Assembly: GCF_000188055.2 (NCBI RefSeq)
Contig: NZ_AEUZ02000001.1
Coordinates: 1,936,001-2,000,000 of the forward strand
Length of the DNA stretch: 64,000 bases
Direction of reading: 5' to 3'
Origin: Streptococcus urinalis 2285-97
GTDB taxonomy: Bacteria > Bacillota > Bacilli > Lactobacillales > Streptococcaceae
Below, piece by piece: positions 53,093 through 60,822 of this stretch. Under the pieces are notes generated by a model that made no database searches, was not told the origin of the DNA, and worked only from the letters and a program-made list of their open reading frames with translations. Each line of letters starts with the position of its first letter. Positions within the stretch are counted from its first letter, which is position 1. Both the position numbers and the translations under genes were made by a program.

Positions 53093-54484
53093 TTCATTTT
53101 GTGTATTTTTTCTAAAGTAAGCTCTTGTTGACCTATTATTTACTTTTCTTATTTTGTACTCCCAATCAGAATGATTGTCCATTATCAGCTTAATCTTCCT
53201 GGCCAATTTATCGCCCCTCGCAACATCAACATCGAACACATTTTTTAAAATTTGTTTTGATGACACATAAGACTGCAGATTGATACCTTCATACTTATTT
53301 CCGATTTCATCACGATATGTTCCGCCATTGAAGTAAGAGAAAGTATATTGATGCTGCTGAACAATTGTAAAGTTATCCCATTCTTCAGGAACTAGCATAT
53401 CAAGATATTCGTAGATTTGTGATTCTGCTTCATCTTTATATGTAAATCTTTCTTTATAAACAGCAAGCTCTTCTTCAAAATCATCATCAAATGTTAAAGT
53501 ATAACCTCTTTTATATATTGCTACAGCCTCTCCCCAAAGCTGCATCACATCTTGATCAGTCATATCGAATGGTTTTACGAACTGATTGTCAGCATCGACT
53601 AATATCGGTAAAAAACGTCTCTCACCTGTTTTATCACCTAAATACTCTATCTTATTGCTGGTCCTTGCTATCACGAAATTTTTTGGATATTTTTCAGCCC
53701 TCCGACCGTATGATCTGCGGAAAGTCAAATCTGTTTTTGTAACAAATGCTTTTAGTTCATCAAATGTTGTTTTTCTCGATGCAACCATCTCGTCATCATT
53801 GACAATTAATGATTTCAACATAATTTCATAATTGTCTTTATCCATGAAATCCTTGGCTGAATCTGTATACCACTCGCCTGCAATCTTTTGCAGAAAAGTG
53901 GTCTTACCTGCACCTTGGCCACCGACCAAATCCAACGTGTAGTCAAACTTAATGAATGGATTAAAGACTTTACTCACTGCGCCTACAAAAAACATAATGG
54001 CTATTTGCCTTACATAGACACTATCTTCAGCACCTAACCATGTTTGAAACACTTGAGCCAATCTCTCTTTATGGTCCCAAGACTCAAAAGCTGTTTCCAT
54101 GTATTCTTGGACTGGATTATAAGTCTTCTCTGCAAAGAATGCCTCAATTCCATCTCTCAAAGCACCTGCTTTGAAAACAACCTTAAAGTGATTTTCTAAA
54201 TAAACACTAAGATATGATTCAAAGGCGGATGGCAACTGGCCTTTTTTAAGTTTTATAGCATCCAATTTGACATCAGCAACAATTTCATGCTCACCAGTAA
54301 ATTCATTGTGCCTCAAAAAATCATTTAATCTGCTATCACTCTTCATGGCCAAAAGAACGTTTCTAGGACTATCTGCAATAATTGATTCAATTTCTATCTG
54401 ATCACCATTTTCATCCAAAACTTTCTTCTTACGTCTAGAAAATTGTTTAACTGTGATATTCACAACATCACCAATGACGGCCAC
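53090..54484 (-). CDS. VapE/VirE-family phage replication helicase
   Basis: A 464-residue protein with Walker A GGQGAGKTTF (about residues 187-196), Walker B-like LIVNDDEM, and the motifs FVTKTDLTFRRSYGRRAEKYPKNFVIARTSNKIEYLGDKTGERRFLPI. This is the virulence-associated E (superfamily 3-like helicase) family. Paired with the upstream prim-pol, it should open and unwind the phage origin. The iteron cluster lies directly behind it. Confidence 0.9.
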   Translation of the reverse strand: MAVIGDVVNITVKQFSRRKKKVLDENGDQIEIESIIADSPRNVLLAMKSDSRLNDFLRHNEFTGEHEIVADVKLDAIKLKKGQLPSAFESYLSVYLENHFKVVFKAGALRDGIEAFFAEKTYNPVQEYMETAFESWDHKERLAQVFQTWLGAEDSVYVRQIAIMFFVGAVSKVFNPFIKFDYTLDLVGGQGAGKTTFLQKIAGEWYTDSAKDFMDKDNYEIMLKSLIVNDDEMVASRKTTFDELKAFVTKTDLTFRRSYGRRAEKYPKNFVIARTSNKIEYLGDKTGERRFLPILVDADNQFVKPFDMTDQDVMQLWGEAVAIYKRGYTLTFDDDFEEELAVYKERFTYKDEAESQIYEYLDMLVPEEWDNFTIVQQHQYTFSYFNGGTYRDEIGNKYEGINLQSYVSSKQILKNVFDVDVARGDKLARKIKLIMDNHSDWEYKIRKVNNRSTRAYFRKNTQNE

Positions 54485-55292
54485 CTCCTCTCATATCTTT
54501 ACTAATCATACTCTCGACTGTTCTTTTTAATTCAATATCACTTAATGGATCCGTTGAGTTATTATTTGCAAGCTCTGATAGCTGCATCACATATTCAGCT
54601 TCAACACCTCTACTTAGTAGACTGCCTACAAATTTTGCTAATGTATCATTTCGACTTCCTTGGTCCCCAAATCCAAGTACAATCATTTCAAATAGTTCAG
54701 TTGTCCTATTCCTTTTTCCAGAACTGTAATTTTGATATCTGATATCATCTAATTCACTTTTTTTCGACTTTTTCAGATACTCTTGTTTTATAGCCATAAC
54801 TAGTGCACGACTTGCAGTAACCATGGTTCCACCAGCTCTGGATTTTTCTTTGTCCCATCGATAAACACCTTTTTTTGTTTTTGATGGAGCAACCAGGACA
54901 TAATTGTTTGGATGAGCTTTTATATCGACTCCTGGAAGAAATGCAATCATTTGTGTCATACTGATATCTTGATGCTTAAAGTAAAATATATGTTTTCCAC
55001 CGCTTGCTGTTATTGCCTGCAATGTTGGAGTAATCAAGTTTAGATTCTCCCATTTAGCTAGACTTTCATACCCGTTGTCTTTACCATGCACGTCGATATC
55101 GATAACAAAGAATTTATCAGTTTTCAGTGCAATATTCGCAGTTGGATTATCTGTCCAGAACTGATTGATTTCTTCAGCAGTCATTGCAGGCTTATCTGCA
55201 AATTTGATCATTGGTTTTTTACTTATAGGACTAATCGGGATTACAGAAAAGCCCTTTGCTTGATACCCCAAAGCGTATTCTTTCATCCCCAT
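54468..55292 (-). CDS. Bifunctional primase-polymerase
   Basis: A 274-residue protein with an archaeo-eukaryotic-type prim-pol domain: FSVIPISPISKKPMIKFAD, NIALKTDKFFVIDIDVHGKDNGYESL (catalytic DID about residue 67), ITASGGKHIFYFKH, and PGVDIKAHPNNYVLVAPS. The C-terminal part (LFEMIVLGFGDQGSRNDTLAKFVGSLL) is a primase C-terminal helical domain. It synthesises primers for phage replication. It overlaps the helicase gene by 17 bases. ATG 55292 has AAGGAG six bases upstream. Confidence 0.9.
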   Translation of the reverse strand: MGMKEYALGYQAKGFSVIPISPISKKPMIKFADKPAMTAEEINQFWTDNPTANIALKTDKFFVIDIDVHGKDNGYESLAKWENLNLITPTLQAITASGGKHIFYFKHQDISMTQMIAFLPGVDIKAHPNNYVLVAPSKTKKGVYRWDKEKSRAGGTMVTASRALVMAIKQEYLKKSKKSELDDIRYQNYSSGKRNRTTELFEMIVLGFGDQGSRNDTLAKFVGSLLSRGVEAEYVMQLSELANNNSTDPLSDIELKRTVESMISKDMRGGGRHW

Positions 55293-55302
55293 AACTTACT
55301 CC

Positions 55303-55692
55303 TTAAAATGGCATATCATCATCAGAAATATCAGCTGGATTACTATTATCGAACGGGTCATTATTATTTTGGTTACGACTTTCCAGCATTTTGAAATTAT
55401 CTGCAACTACTTCAGTCACATAGACACGTTGACCTTGTTGATTTTCATAGTTACGAGTCTGAATGCGACCTGTAATACCGATTAAAGCACCTTTTTTCGC
55501 CCAGTTTGCTAAATTTTCAGCAGGTTGGCGCCAGATAACACAATTAATAAAATCTGCTTCACGTTCGCCGTTTTGACTTTTGAATGTACGATTAACAGCA
55601 AGTGTGAAAGTAGCTGTAGCTACTTGATTAGGTGTATATCTCAGTTCAGCATCTTTAGTCATTCGACCAACTAACACTACATTATTTATCAT
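55303..55692 (-). CDS. ssb: Phage single-stranded DNA-binding protein
   Basis: A 129-residue [71 protein letters not shown], with acidic tail ISDDDMPF for partner binding. It is distinct from the chromosomal ssbB in this window. ATG 55692 with AAGGAG eight bases away is preferred. It sits between ERF and prim-pol, as expected for a recombination/replication module. Confidence 0.93.
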   Translation of the reverse strand: MINNVVLVGRMTKDAELRYTPNQVATATFTLAVNRTFKSQNGEREADFINCVIWRQPAENLANWAKKGALIGITGRIQTRNYENQQGQRVYVTEVVADNFKMLESRNQNNNDPFDNSNPADISDDDMPF

Positions 55693-55774
55693 TTTCTTTA
55701 CTCCTTTCACCAACTAAAAATCCAATTAATAGCCAGATAACAGCCATTCCAATTTCTTTAAATAATTCTGTCAT
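55682..55774 (-). CDS. 30-residue single-helix phage protein
   Basis: [30 protein letters not shown]: one membrane helix and a charged tail. Its ATG overlaps the ERF stop (TAATG) and its end overlaps the ssb start by 11 bases, so it is likely translated by coupling. Function unknown. Confidence 0.55.
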   Translation of the reverse strand: MTELFKEIGMAVIWLLIGFLVGERSKENDK

Positions 55775-56481
55775 TATTCAATACCTTTCTTTTTCTTAGT
55801 TTCTGCAATTAAATCCTGGGCTTCTTTTAGGCGCTCTACAGGTATCTGTTCTATCTTTGGAACACCAAGTTGGCCAATATACCACTTACCAACTGTGATA
55901 ACTGGTCCACCTGTCGCTTCAGCAATAGCTTTAATTTCCGCTCTAATTTGTTTAGCTTGATTTGTTGTAATAAACTTCTGTTTGCTATTTTGTTGTGGTT
56001 TGCTTTGCTGTTGATTTTGTTGAGCTGGTTTCTGATTAGGTACTTTTGTCTGCTTATTCTGATTATTATTTTGATTGTGATACTCATTTGTATCAGCATC
56101 CTTATTGTCATCAATTGCTAGTAAACCATTTAACGCATACTTCCTTGCATAACTAGATGCTGCACCTGTAATCTGACTGCCATCCATACCCTTTTTAGTA
56201 TCATCTTCCCTTGCATATGCTTGGTTCATAATACATTCTCCTAGTGCATAAAGTGTTGCAGTAGCTTCAACATAATACCGTTCACCAATTTGAACAATTT
56301 TATCAGTCATAATCAGTGATGCATCATACTTAATAAGCAATGGTTTTACTGCTTCCAAGATATCTTCGGCGCTTCGGTAGTTATATTTTCCAAATGAATT
56401 ATATTGTCCCTTTGGAGCAACTAATTCTGCCTGAATACACCTCAGAACAATAAAGATTCCAGATTCTTTACTTTCTGCCAT
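55774..56481 (-). CDS. ERF-family single-strand annealing recombinase
   Basis: A 235-residue protein. The ERF domain is visible: IQAELVAPKGQYNSFGKYNYRSAEDILEAVKPLLIKYDASLIMTDKI, ATATLYALGE, ITGAASSYARKYALNGLLAIDDNKDAD. A Gln/Asn-rich linker (about 135-170) and a short C-terminal domain follow. It anneals complementary strands in phage recombination, working with the SSB encoded next. Confidence 0.92.
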   Translation of the reverse strand: MAESKESGIFIVLRCIQAELVAPKGQYNSFGKYNYRSAEDILEAVKPLLIKYDASLIMTDKIVQIGERYYVEATATLYALGECIMNQAYAREDDTKKGMDGSQITGAASSYARKYALNGLLAIDDNKDADTNEYHNQNNNQNKQTKVPNQKPAQQNQQQSKPQQNSKQKFITTNQAKQIRAEIKAIAEATGGPVITVGKWYIGQLGVPKIEQIPVERLKEAQDLIAETKKKKGIE

Positions 56482-56491
56482 ATTAGTCCCC

Positions 56492-56815
56492 TTATTGTCT
56501 ATTTATTGATGATAGAACATCATGAATTCTATCGATAACAGAAACTTCTTTAATTACTTCAACTTCACTACCATTTGGATGTGTCAAAGTATATTCAGCG
56601 TTTACTTTGATGATTTCACAATCAAGTAATTTTGCTAAATTTTTAATTCGTTTCTTGTTATTCAAGTAATTTTCATATGGAATAAATAGCGCACAATTTA
56701 ACTCATTAACATAGGTACCATCAATAGATAAAACTCCCTCTTTATTTCCAAATTTTGATAAAAAATAACCACGTTGGTTTTCACGTAAGACGATAAATTC
56801 ATTTGTCTGTTTCAT
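56492..56815 (-). CDS. Unknown early phage protein
   Basis: A 107-residue protein (MKQTNEFIVLRENQRGYFLSKFGNKEGVLSIDGTYVNELNCALFIPYENY..., VNAEYTLTHPNGSEVEVIKEVSVIDRIHDVL). It lies between the helicase and ERF genes. No family recognised. Confidence 0.6.
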   Translation of the reverse strand: MKQTNEFIVLRENQRGYFLSKFGNKEGVLSIDGTYVNELNCALFIPYENYLNNKKRIKNLAKLLDCEIIKVNAEYTLTHPNGSEVEVIKEVSVIDRIHDVLSSINRQ

Positions 56816-56826
56816 TTTGTTTTCTC

Positions 56827-58005
56827 CTAAAAATAAAATTCTATAACATGAACATCATGTTGTTGACGACTTCCTGTTATCCGCCACAAAAGTTGGCGGT
56901 AGTCATCATAGTCACCATCATTAGCATTAGATGGATCTAATACGATAATTGTTTCAAACCTATGTTGAAGCCCATCAACTCCAACACCTAAAACTTGAGC
57001 AGTGGCCACAATGTTAGTTTTTTCAAAATCTTCCTTTTTCTGACCAGTCCATATACCTATCTCAGGATGCCTCTCATGGATAACTTCAACAATTTGTTTT
57101 GATTTGCTAACTATCAATGTTTTATCTTTTTTATCCAGGTATTCATCAATTTTTAAAAGCATTGGACTATCAACATTTACTGCCTTGATCTTTGGAAAAT
57201 CAACTTCAAATCCTGTTTGAGAAAGATACCTTTCAAAAGTCTTCTTACCGAAAGATTGTTTTGACATTGCAAATTTTCCATTCTTGCCAACAATATTAAA
57301 TGTATTAAGCATTTTAAGCTCTTTAGGATTTGCAGGCATTAGCCAAACTGGTTCAATATTGATTTCAAAACCATTATTTTCTTCAGCTCCCTCAATTTCT
57401 TCAATGGTTTCCCACCTCATGAAATTAGGAAGTTTCGACACATAGGACTCATAATCTCGGAAATCTATCCATTTTTCTTTTGAATAAGAATAACGATCAT
57501 ATGTCATTTTTCCATGTTGCTTTTGCCAATCAAACTTATTATTTGGTTCTGCTTTACCAAATACTGTTTTTTCAAGTGGATAAAAGTTTTGCCCCTTCTT
57601 ACGGATAGGTGTTGCTGATAGACCTATTGTGTAATTACGTTTTACTTTTTTATAAGCTTTGTAGTTTGACTCACTTGAAATATTTTGCCATTCATCCAAT
57701 ATAAGGACATCACAGCTAATCATTTCACCTGCAGATATTAAGTTTTGTAGCTTTTTGTCAGTGATAGTTGTCACTTCAACATCTTTATCAAACTCTAATA
57801 TTGGAAGAGTCTGAATCCATCCTTTCAAGATATTAAGTCTGTTATTGACAATCAGGATCTTTTTAGCACCTTTGTCTTTAGCAATCGACAAGGCACATAT
57901 TGTCTTTCCTCTACCACCAAGTGCTTCTAGGAATATACCAGGGCAACTCCCCCTACTCTTTTCAACAGCCTTAGACTGCCATTCCCTCAATTGTAGCCTT
58001 GCCAA
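56827..58005 (-). CDS. DEAD/DEAH-type phage DNA helicase
   Basis: A 392-residue SF2 helicase: Walker A ALGGRGKTICALSIA (about residues 28-42), motif II DVLILDEWQN (DEWQ variant), motif III GLSATPIRK, and motif VI-like LRQLLWRITGSRQQHDVHVIEFYF at the end. It overlaps the upstream resolvase gene by 35 bases. It likely remodels replication or recombination intermediates. Confidence 0.87.
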   Translation of the reverse strand: MARLQLREWQSKAVEKSRGSCPGIFLEALGGRGKTICALSIAKDKGAKKILIVNNRLNILKGWIQTLPILEFDKDVEVTTITDKKLQNLISAGEMISCDVLILDEWQNISSESNYKAYKKVKRNYTIGLSATPIRKKGQNFYPLEKTVFGKAEPNNKFDWQKQHGKMTYDRYSYSKEKWIDFRDYESYVSKLPNFMRWETIEEIEGAEENNGFEINIEPVWLMPANPKELKMLNTFNIVGKNGKFAMSKQSFGKKTFERYLSQTGFEVDFPKIKAVNVDSPMLLKIDEYLDKKDKTLIVSKSKQIVEVIHERHPEIGIWTGQKKEDFEKTNIVATAQVLGVGVDGLQHRFETIIVLDPSNANDGDYDDYRQLLWRITGSRQQHDVHVIEFYF

Positions 58006-58438
58006 TATCTATGATTACCTCCTCAATATCATTTCGCTGTGCGTAAAATAATCCCATTCGAGCAGCAGCTCTTACATCCTGATGGTGACTTTTATCAAAT
58101 GTCCATAGACCAAGCTTTTTTAACAAGTCATCCGGTATGTCTGATTTATAGCCAGCATTTCTTTGTAATATTACATCAGGATAACAAAGTTCAATTGCTG
58201 CTATTGTTTTGACTACAGAATTGTCTCTTGAATGATCATTTTCTCTGACTTCAAACTTTTCACAAACAACAACATCGTATTGAATAACTTTTCCAATTTC
58301 TTTAAACCAAGACTTGAAATTCTCTGCGCCATATGGAATTATCCAATAGTTAACCAACTGGGCGTTATCTAGTAATACAACCCCTGTTGTACTATTAACC
58401 ACTTCGTTAGATGACGGGTCAATTGCGAGTATTCTCAT
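57971..58438 (-). CDS. RuvC-like Holliday junction resolvase
   Basis: A 155-residue RNase H-fold protein: LAIDPSSNE (catalytic Asp6), VVVCEKFEVRENDHSRDNSVVKTIAAIE (Glu near 60) and HHQDVRAAARMGLFYAQ (Asp near 130). This is the spacing of RuvC-like phage resolvases. It would cleave branched DNA before packaging. The neighbours are Gp157 and a helicase. Confidence 0.78.
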   Translation of the reverse strand: MRILAIDPSSNEVVNSTTGVVLLDNAQLVNYWIIPYGAENFKSWFKEIGKVIQYDVVVCEKFEVRENDHSRDNSVVKTIAAIELCYPDVILQRNAGYKSDIPDDLLKKLGLWTFDKSHHQDVRAAARMGLFYAQRNDIEEVIIDIGKATIEGMAV

Positions 58439-58917
58439 TTGATCACCAATTTTTCAGTTCTGATTAACTCTGCGCCTTTGACTTTCTTACCTGATTTAAG
58501 TATTTCCTTTAATAAAGTCTTATCAGGTTTTAAGTCAATCTTTTTAGCAAAGTATTTTTTAGGAAGAAGATCTTCATCAACCTTTACTGATTCAGGATTT
58601 TTTTGAATTTTAAGTGTGAATAACCCGCTTTTGACTTCTTCTTGATTAGTCATTTTCATTGCATCAAAAACATTATCTTTAAGCCATTGCGCCTTTTTCT
58701 TAGCAGCGTCTTTTTTAGCTTTAAATTTCTTTTCAGCTTCTTCAAACATTTTTGCTTCAGCTTCAACCATTTCAATTACTGATGCATATCCCTCAACTTT
58801 ATTATTAAAGTCTTCTGTCCAATCGATAGCATCAAGTGTATCTTTCTTAGTTTCATCATCAATATCCATTTCGTAGATATTAAGAAATTCACCGACAATT
58901 TCATGTAGTTTTGCCAT
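58435..58917 (-). CDS. Siphovirus Gp157-family protein
   Basis: A 160-residue protein with the Gp157 pattern: N-terminal helix, a Lys/Glu/Ala-rich coiled coil (EAEAKMFEEAEKKFKAKKDAAKKKAQWLKDNVFDAMK), then FTLKIQKNPESVKVDEDLLPKKYFAKKIDLKPDKTLLKEILKSGKKVKGAEL. In S. thermophilus phage Sfi21, Gp157 has been linked to phage resistance. The exact role is unclear. ATG 58917 fits the ribosome site. Confidence 0.85.
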   Translation of the reverse strand: MAKLHEIVGEFLNIYEMDIDDETKKDTLDAIDWTEDFNNKVEGYASVIEMVEAEAKMFEEAEKKFKAKKDAAKKKAQWLKDNVFDAMKMTNQEEVKSGLFTLKIQKNPESVKVDEDLLPKKYFAKKIDLKPDKTLLKEILKSGKKVKGAELIRTEKLVIK

Positions 58918-59095
58918 CTTCATCACTCCATTCTTTATTTAATAAGTCACGGTCTATTTGATCTAATTCTTTGAGACTGTACTCAATATGTGATTGCTTA
59001 ATAAATCCTGTTTCCATTAGGATGTCTAATAAGTTCGCTTTAGCACTAAGTAAATAAACGTGTTCGACTAATTGATTACTTTTTTTGTCGTTCAT
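58901..59095 (-). CDS. Unknown 64-residue early phage protein
   Basis: A small helical acidic protein (MNDKKSNQLVEHVYLLSAKANLLDILMETGFIKQSHIEYSLKELDQIDRDLLNKEW...). The start overlaps the stop of the upstream gene by four bases. Not recognised. Confidence 0.55.
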   Translation of the reverse strand: MNDKKSNQLVEHVYLLSAKANLLDILMETGFIKQSHIEYSLKELDQIDRDLLNKEWSDEDGKTT

Positions 59096-59232
59096 TTCAC
59101 ACCTCTCATGCGAGCTATAAATTCGTCGTATTGTTTCGCATTAGCTCTCCATCCATTGTGTTCAATAGTCCATTTTGATTCATGTTTAGGTTCTTCCTTT
59201 GCGAAGATTAGTTTTTTTAGTAGTTTAATCAT
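59092..59232 (-). CDS. Unknown 46-residue early phage protein
   Basis: MIKLLKKLIFAKEEPKHESKWTIEHNG... with AAGGAG seven bases before the ATG; both ends overlap the neighbouring genes by four bases. Tight coupling supports it as a real gene. Function unknown. Confidence 0.6.
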   Translation of the reverse strand: MIKLLKKLIFAKEEPKHESKWTIEHNGWRANAKQYDEFIARMRGVK

Positions 59233-59372
59233 GATGCTGCTCCTTGAATTATTTGCAATGTATTATAGAATGAATGCCCCATCGGTATAACTAATTCATC
59301 TGGATCAACAACTTCTCCTTTTTCATTTAGCACAACAATAACCGGGTCCCATTGCTTGTTTTTTCTTTTCAT
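59229..59372 (-). CDS. Unknown 47-residue early phage protein
   Basis: MKRKNKQWDPVIVVLNEKGE... with GAGGA eight bases before the ATG, its TGA overlapping the next ATG. Its 5' end overlaps the promoter of a plus-strand tiny transcript. Function unknown. Confidence 0.6.
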   Translation of the reverse strand: MKRKNKQWDPVIVVLNEKGEVVDPDELVIPMGHSFYNTLQIIQGAAS

Positions 59373-59429
59373 GGTATAATTCCTCTAATATGATTTAGCT
59401 AAGTCACTGTTCCTACAGTGGCTTTTTTG
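59352..59429 (+). ncRNA. Candidate tiny antisense RNA B
   Basis: TTGCTT (59352-59357), a 17-base spacer and an extended -10 TGGTATAAT (hexamer 59375-59380) on the plus strand are followed 22 bases later by a terminator. Its stem is GTCACTGT/ACAGTGGC (59403-59422), then six T. The transcript would be about 40 nt, antisense to the end of the early operon leader. It parallels unit A near 52.05 kb, including the same T-G wobble in the stem. Confidence 0.5.
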
Positions 59430-59462
59430 TGTTTAACAATTTCATTCTTGTCAACTCATTTC

Positions 59463-59654
59463 TTATCGAATTTTGAAATCTTCGATCACTCGTGCGATAA
59501 ATTTGTTAGCTTGCGAATTTTTAAGCTTGCCATTTAGAATATTAGTAACATCTTGACGAGGCATGCTATACTGCACAGCAAGCGTAGTCATCGTAAGGTT
59601 ATTTTCTTCTAAATAATCAAGTATTTTCTTTCGACCACCATCAGTATTTGGCAT
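59463..59654 (-). CDS. Cro-like HTH DNA-binding protein
   Basis: A 63-residue protein (GRKKILDYLEENNLTMTTLAVQYSMPRQDVTNILNGKLKNSQANKFIARVIEDFKI) with a helix-turn-helix. It is transcribed leftward as first gene of the lytic arm, opposite the repressor. By position it is the Cro equivalent. Confidence 0.75.
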   Translation of the reverse strand: MPNTDGGRKKILDYLEENNLTMTTLAVQYSMPRQDVTNILNGKLKNSQANKFIARVIEDFKIR

Positions 59655-59960
59655 ATTTTTTCTCCTTCCTTAAAATTGTAAGAAAGAAAGTTAGTAAATT
59701 TTGTTGTTTTTTATTGACACTTTACACTATATGGGTTAAAATGTAGGCATAAGAAAAACACAGTTATAACCTTTATAACTCTTTTATATTGCGCAGTTCC
59801 CCAACTACTTTTAAAAGATTTTGTAAAATGTTTAACTTCGTTTTTTACTAACTAACTATCTTACAAAAACTATTTTACACCAAATTTGGTAAAAGTCAAA
59901 TATTTTTACGCCAAATTTTCTAAAATATTTTTTGTCATGCTTTGAAAGGTTGATGTATCA
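59655..59960. promoter_or_regulatory. Lysogeny/lytic control region with repeated operators
   Basis: Leftward promoter: TTGACT (complement of 59894-59899), 16 bases, TAAAAT (complement of 59872-59877). Its spacer holds operator O1 (59873-59894) with the perfect palindrome ACCAAATTTGGT. A degenerate copy O2 lies at 59904-59925, 31 bases away. Rightward promoter: TTGACA (59714-59719), 17 bases, TAAAAT (59737-59742). It overlaps O3 (59720-59741), a weaker copy that I count as 16 of 22 matches to O1. A separate palindrome, GTTATAA-CCT-TTATAAC, is at 59763-59779. The two promoters face each other. Confidence 0.65.
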
Positions 59961-60308
59961 ATGTTTTCTACATTTGAAAGAATTAAAGAATTGACAAAAA
60001 AACAAGGTAAATCGCTTGGACAAGTGGAAGAAGATTTGAATTATGGTAGAAATACACTATATAAGATAAAAACTTCTACGCCAAATGCTGAACGTGTTTC
60101 TGAAATTGCCAACTATTTCCAAGTATCAACAGATTACTTGCTTGGCCGAACTGATAATCCAGCTATTGCAAAAGATGACCAAGAATATACTTCTAATGAC
60201 TTACGACAAATGGCCGAAAATGCAAAAACATTTGACGGAAAGCCACTTACTGAATCAGATATTGAAGCAATACAAAACATAATAGAAATTTACTTGAAGG
60301 GAAGATAG
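59961..60308 (+). CDS. XRE-family phage repressor (CI-like)
   Basis: A 115-residue protein with an XRE helix-turn-helix (FERIKELTKKQGKSLGQVEEDLNYGRNTLYKIKTSTPNAERVSEIANYFQVSTDYLLGRTDNP, residues 5-66) and a short C-terminal region for oligomerisation. It would maintain lysogeny by binding the nearby repeated operators. The ribosome site AAAGG is 11 bases from ATG. It is followed by its ImmA-type partner after four bases. Confidence 0.87.
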   Translation: MFSTFERIKELTKKQGKSLGQVEEDLNYGRNTLYKIKTSTPNAERVSEIANYFQVSTDYLLGRTDNPAIAKDDQEYTSNDLRQMAENAKTFDGKPLTESDIEAIQNIIEIYLKGR

Positions 60309-60311
60309 TCT

Positions 60312-60698
60312 ATGACTATTGAGGAGCTATTGGACTCCTACGGCGTTGAACTCGCCTATTTCGACAATGAATTGTGGCCACGCCCTGGAATATATATTGA
60401 TGAAATAAAAGTAGTCTTTGTAAATAAAGCACTATCAGATGAATCTAAAAAGAAAGTTATCTTTCATGAACTTGGACATATTGACCACGACTCCAGTCAA
60501 TATGAACGTAGACATGAAGAGTTTGAATTGCAGGCAAATAGACATATGATTCGGTGTTTACTTGAAGACGAATTTGACAAAGTAGAAGATAAACATGAGT
60601 TTAATTACTTATCTTTTATGAAAAGACACAATTTAAAAACCACAACTGATGAAGTCATGGTTATTAGTGAGTATTATAATCTGCTTGATGCAGTATAA
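60312..60698 (+). CDS. ImmA/IrrE-family metallopeptidase
   Basis: A 128-residue protein with the zinc-protease motif HELGHIDH (HExxH, about residues 52-59) and the downstream Glu in EFELQANRHM. In ICEBs1 such proteins cleave the cognate XRE repressor to trigger induction. The adjacent repressor here is the probable target. Confidence 0.87.
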   Translation: MTIEELLDSYGVELAYFDNELWPRPGIYIDEIKVVFVNKALSDESKKKVIFHELGHIDHDSSQYERRHEEFELQANRHMIRCLLEDEFDKVEDKHEFNYLSFMKRHNLKTTTDEVMVISEYYNLLDAV

Positions 60699-60741
60699 TC
60701 AATGGTATTGCACTGATTGTGGAACAAGTTTTGAATCTTAA
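60688..60741 (+). CDS. 17-codon CxxC micro-ORF (possible gene remnant)
   Basis: MQYNQWYCTDCGTSFES overlaps the end of the ImmA gene. It encodes half of a zinc ribbon (YCTDCGTSF). It may be a micro-protein or the surviving end of a lost gene. Low certainty. Confidence 0.25.
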   Translation: MQYNQWYCTDCGTSFES

Positions 60742-60822
60742 TAATTCAATTACATTATTAAGTTAGAAATATAAAAATTCCAAATAAAGTAAGCTAATTA
60801 GGTTATAAAAAGGAAAAGTTAT

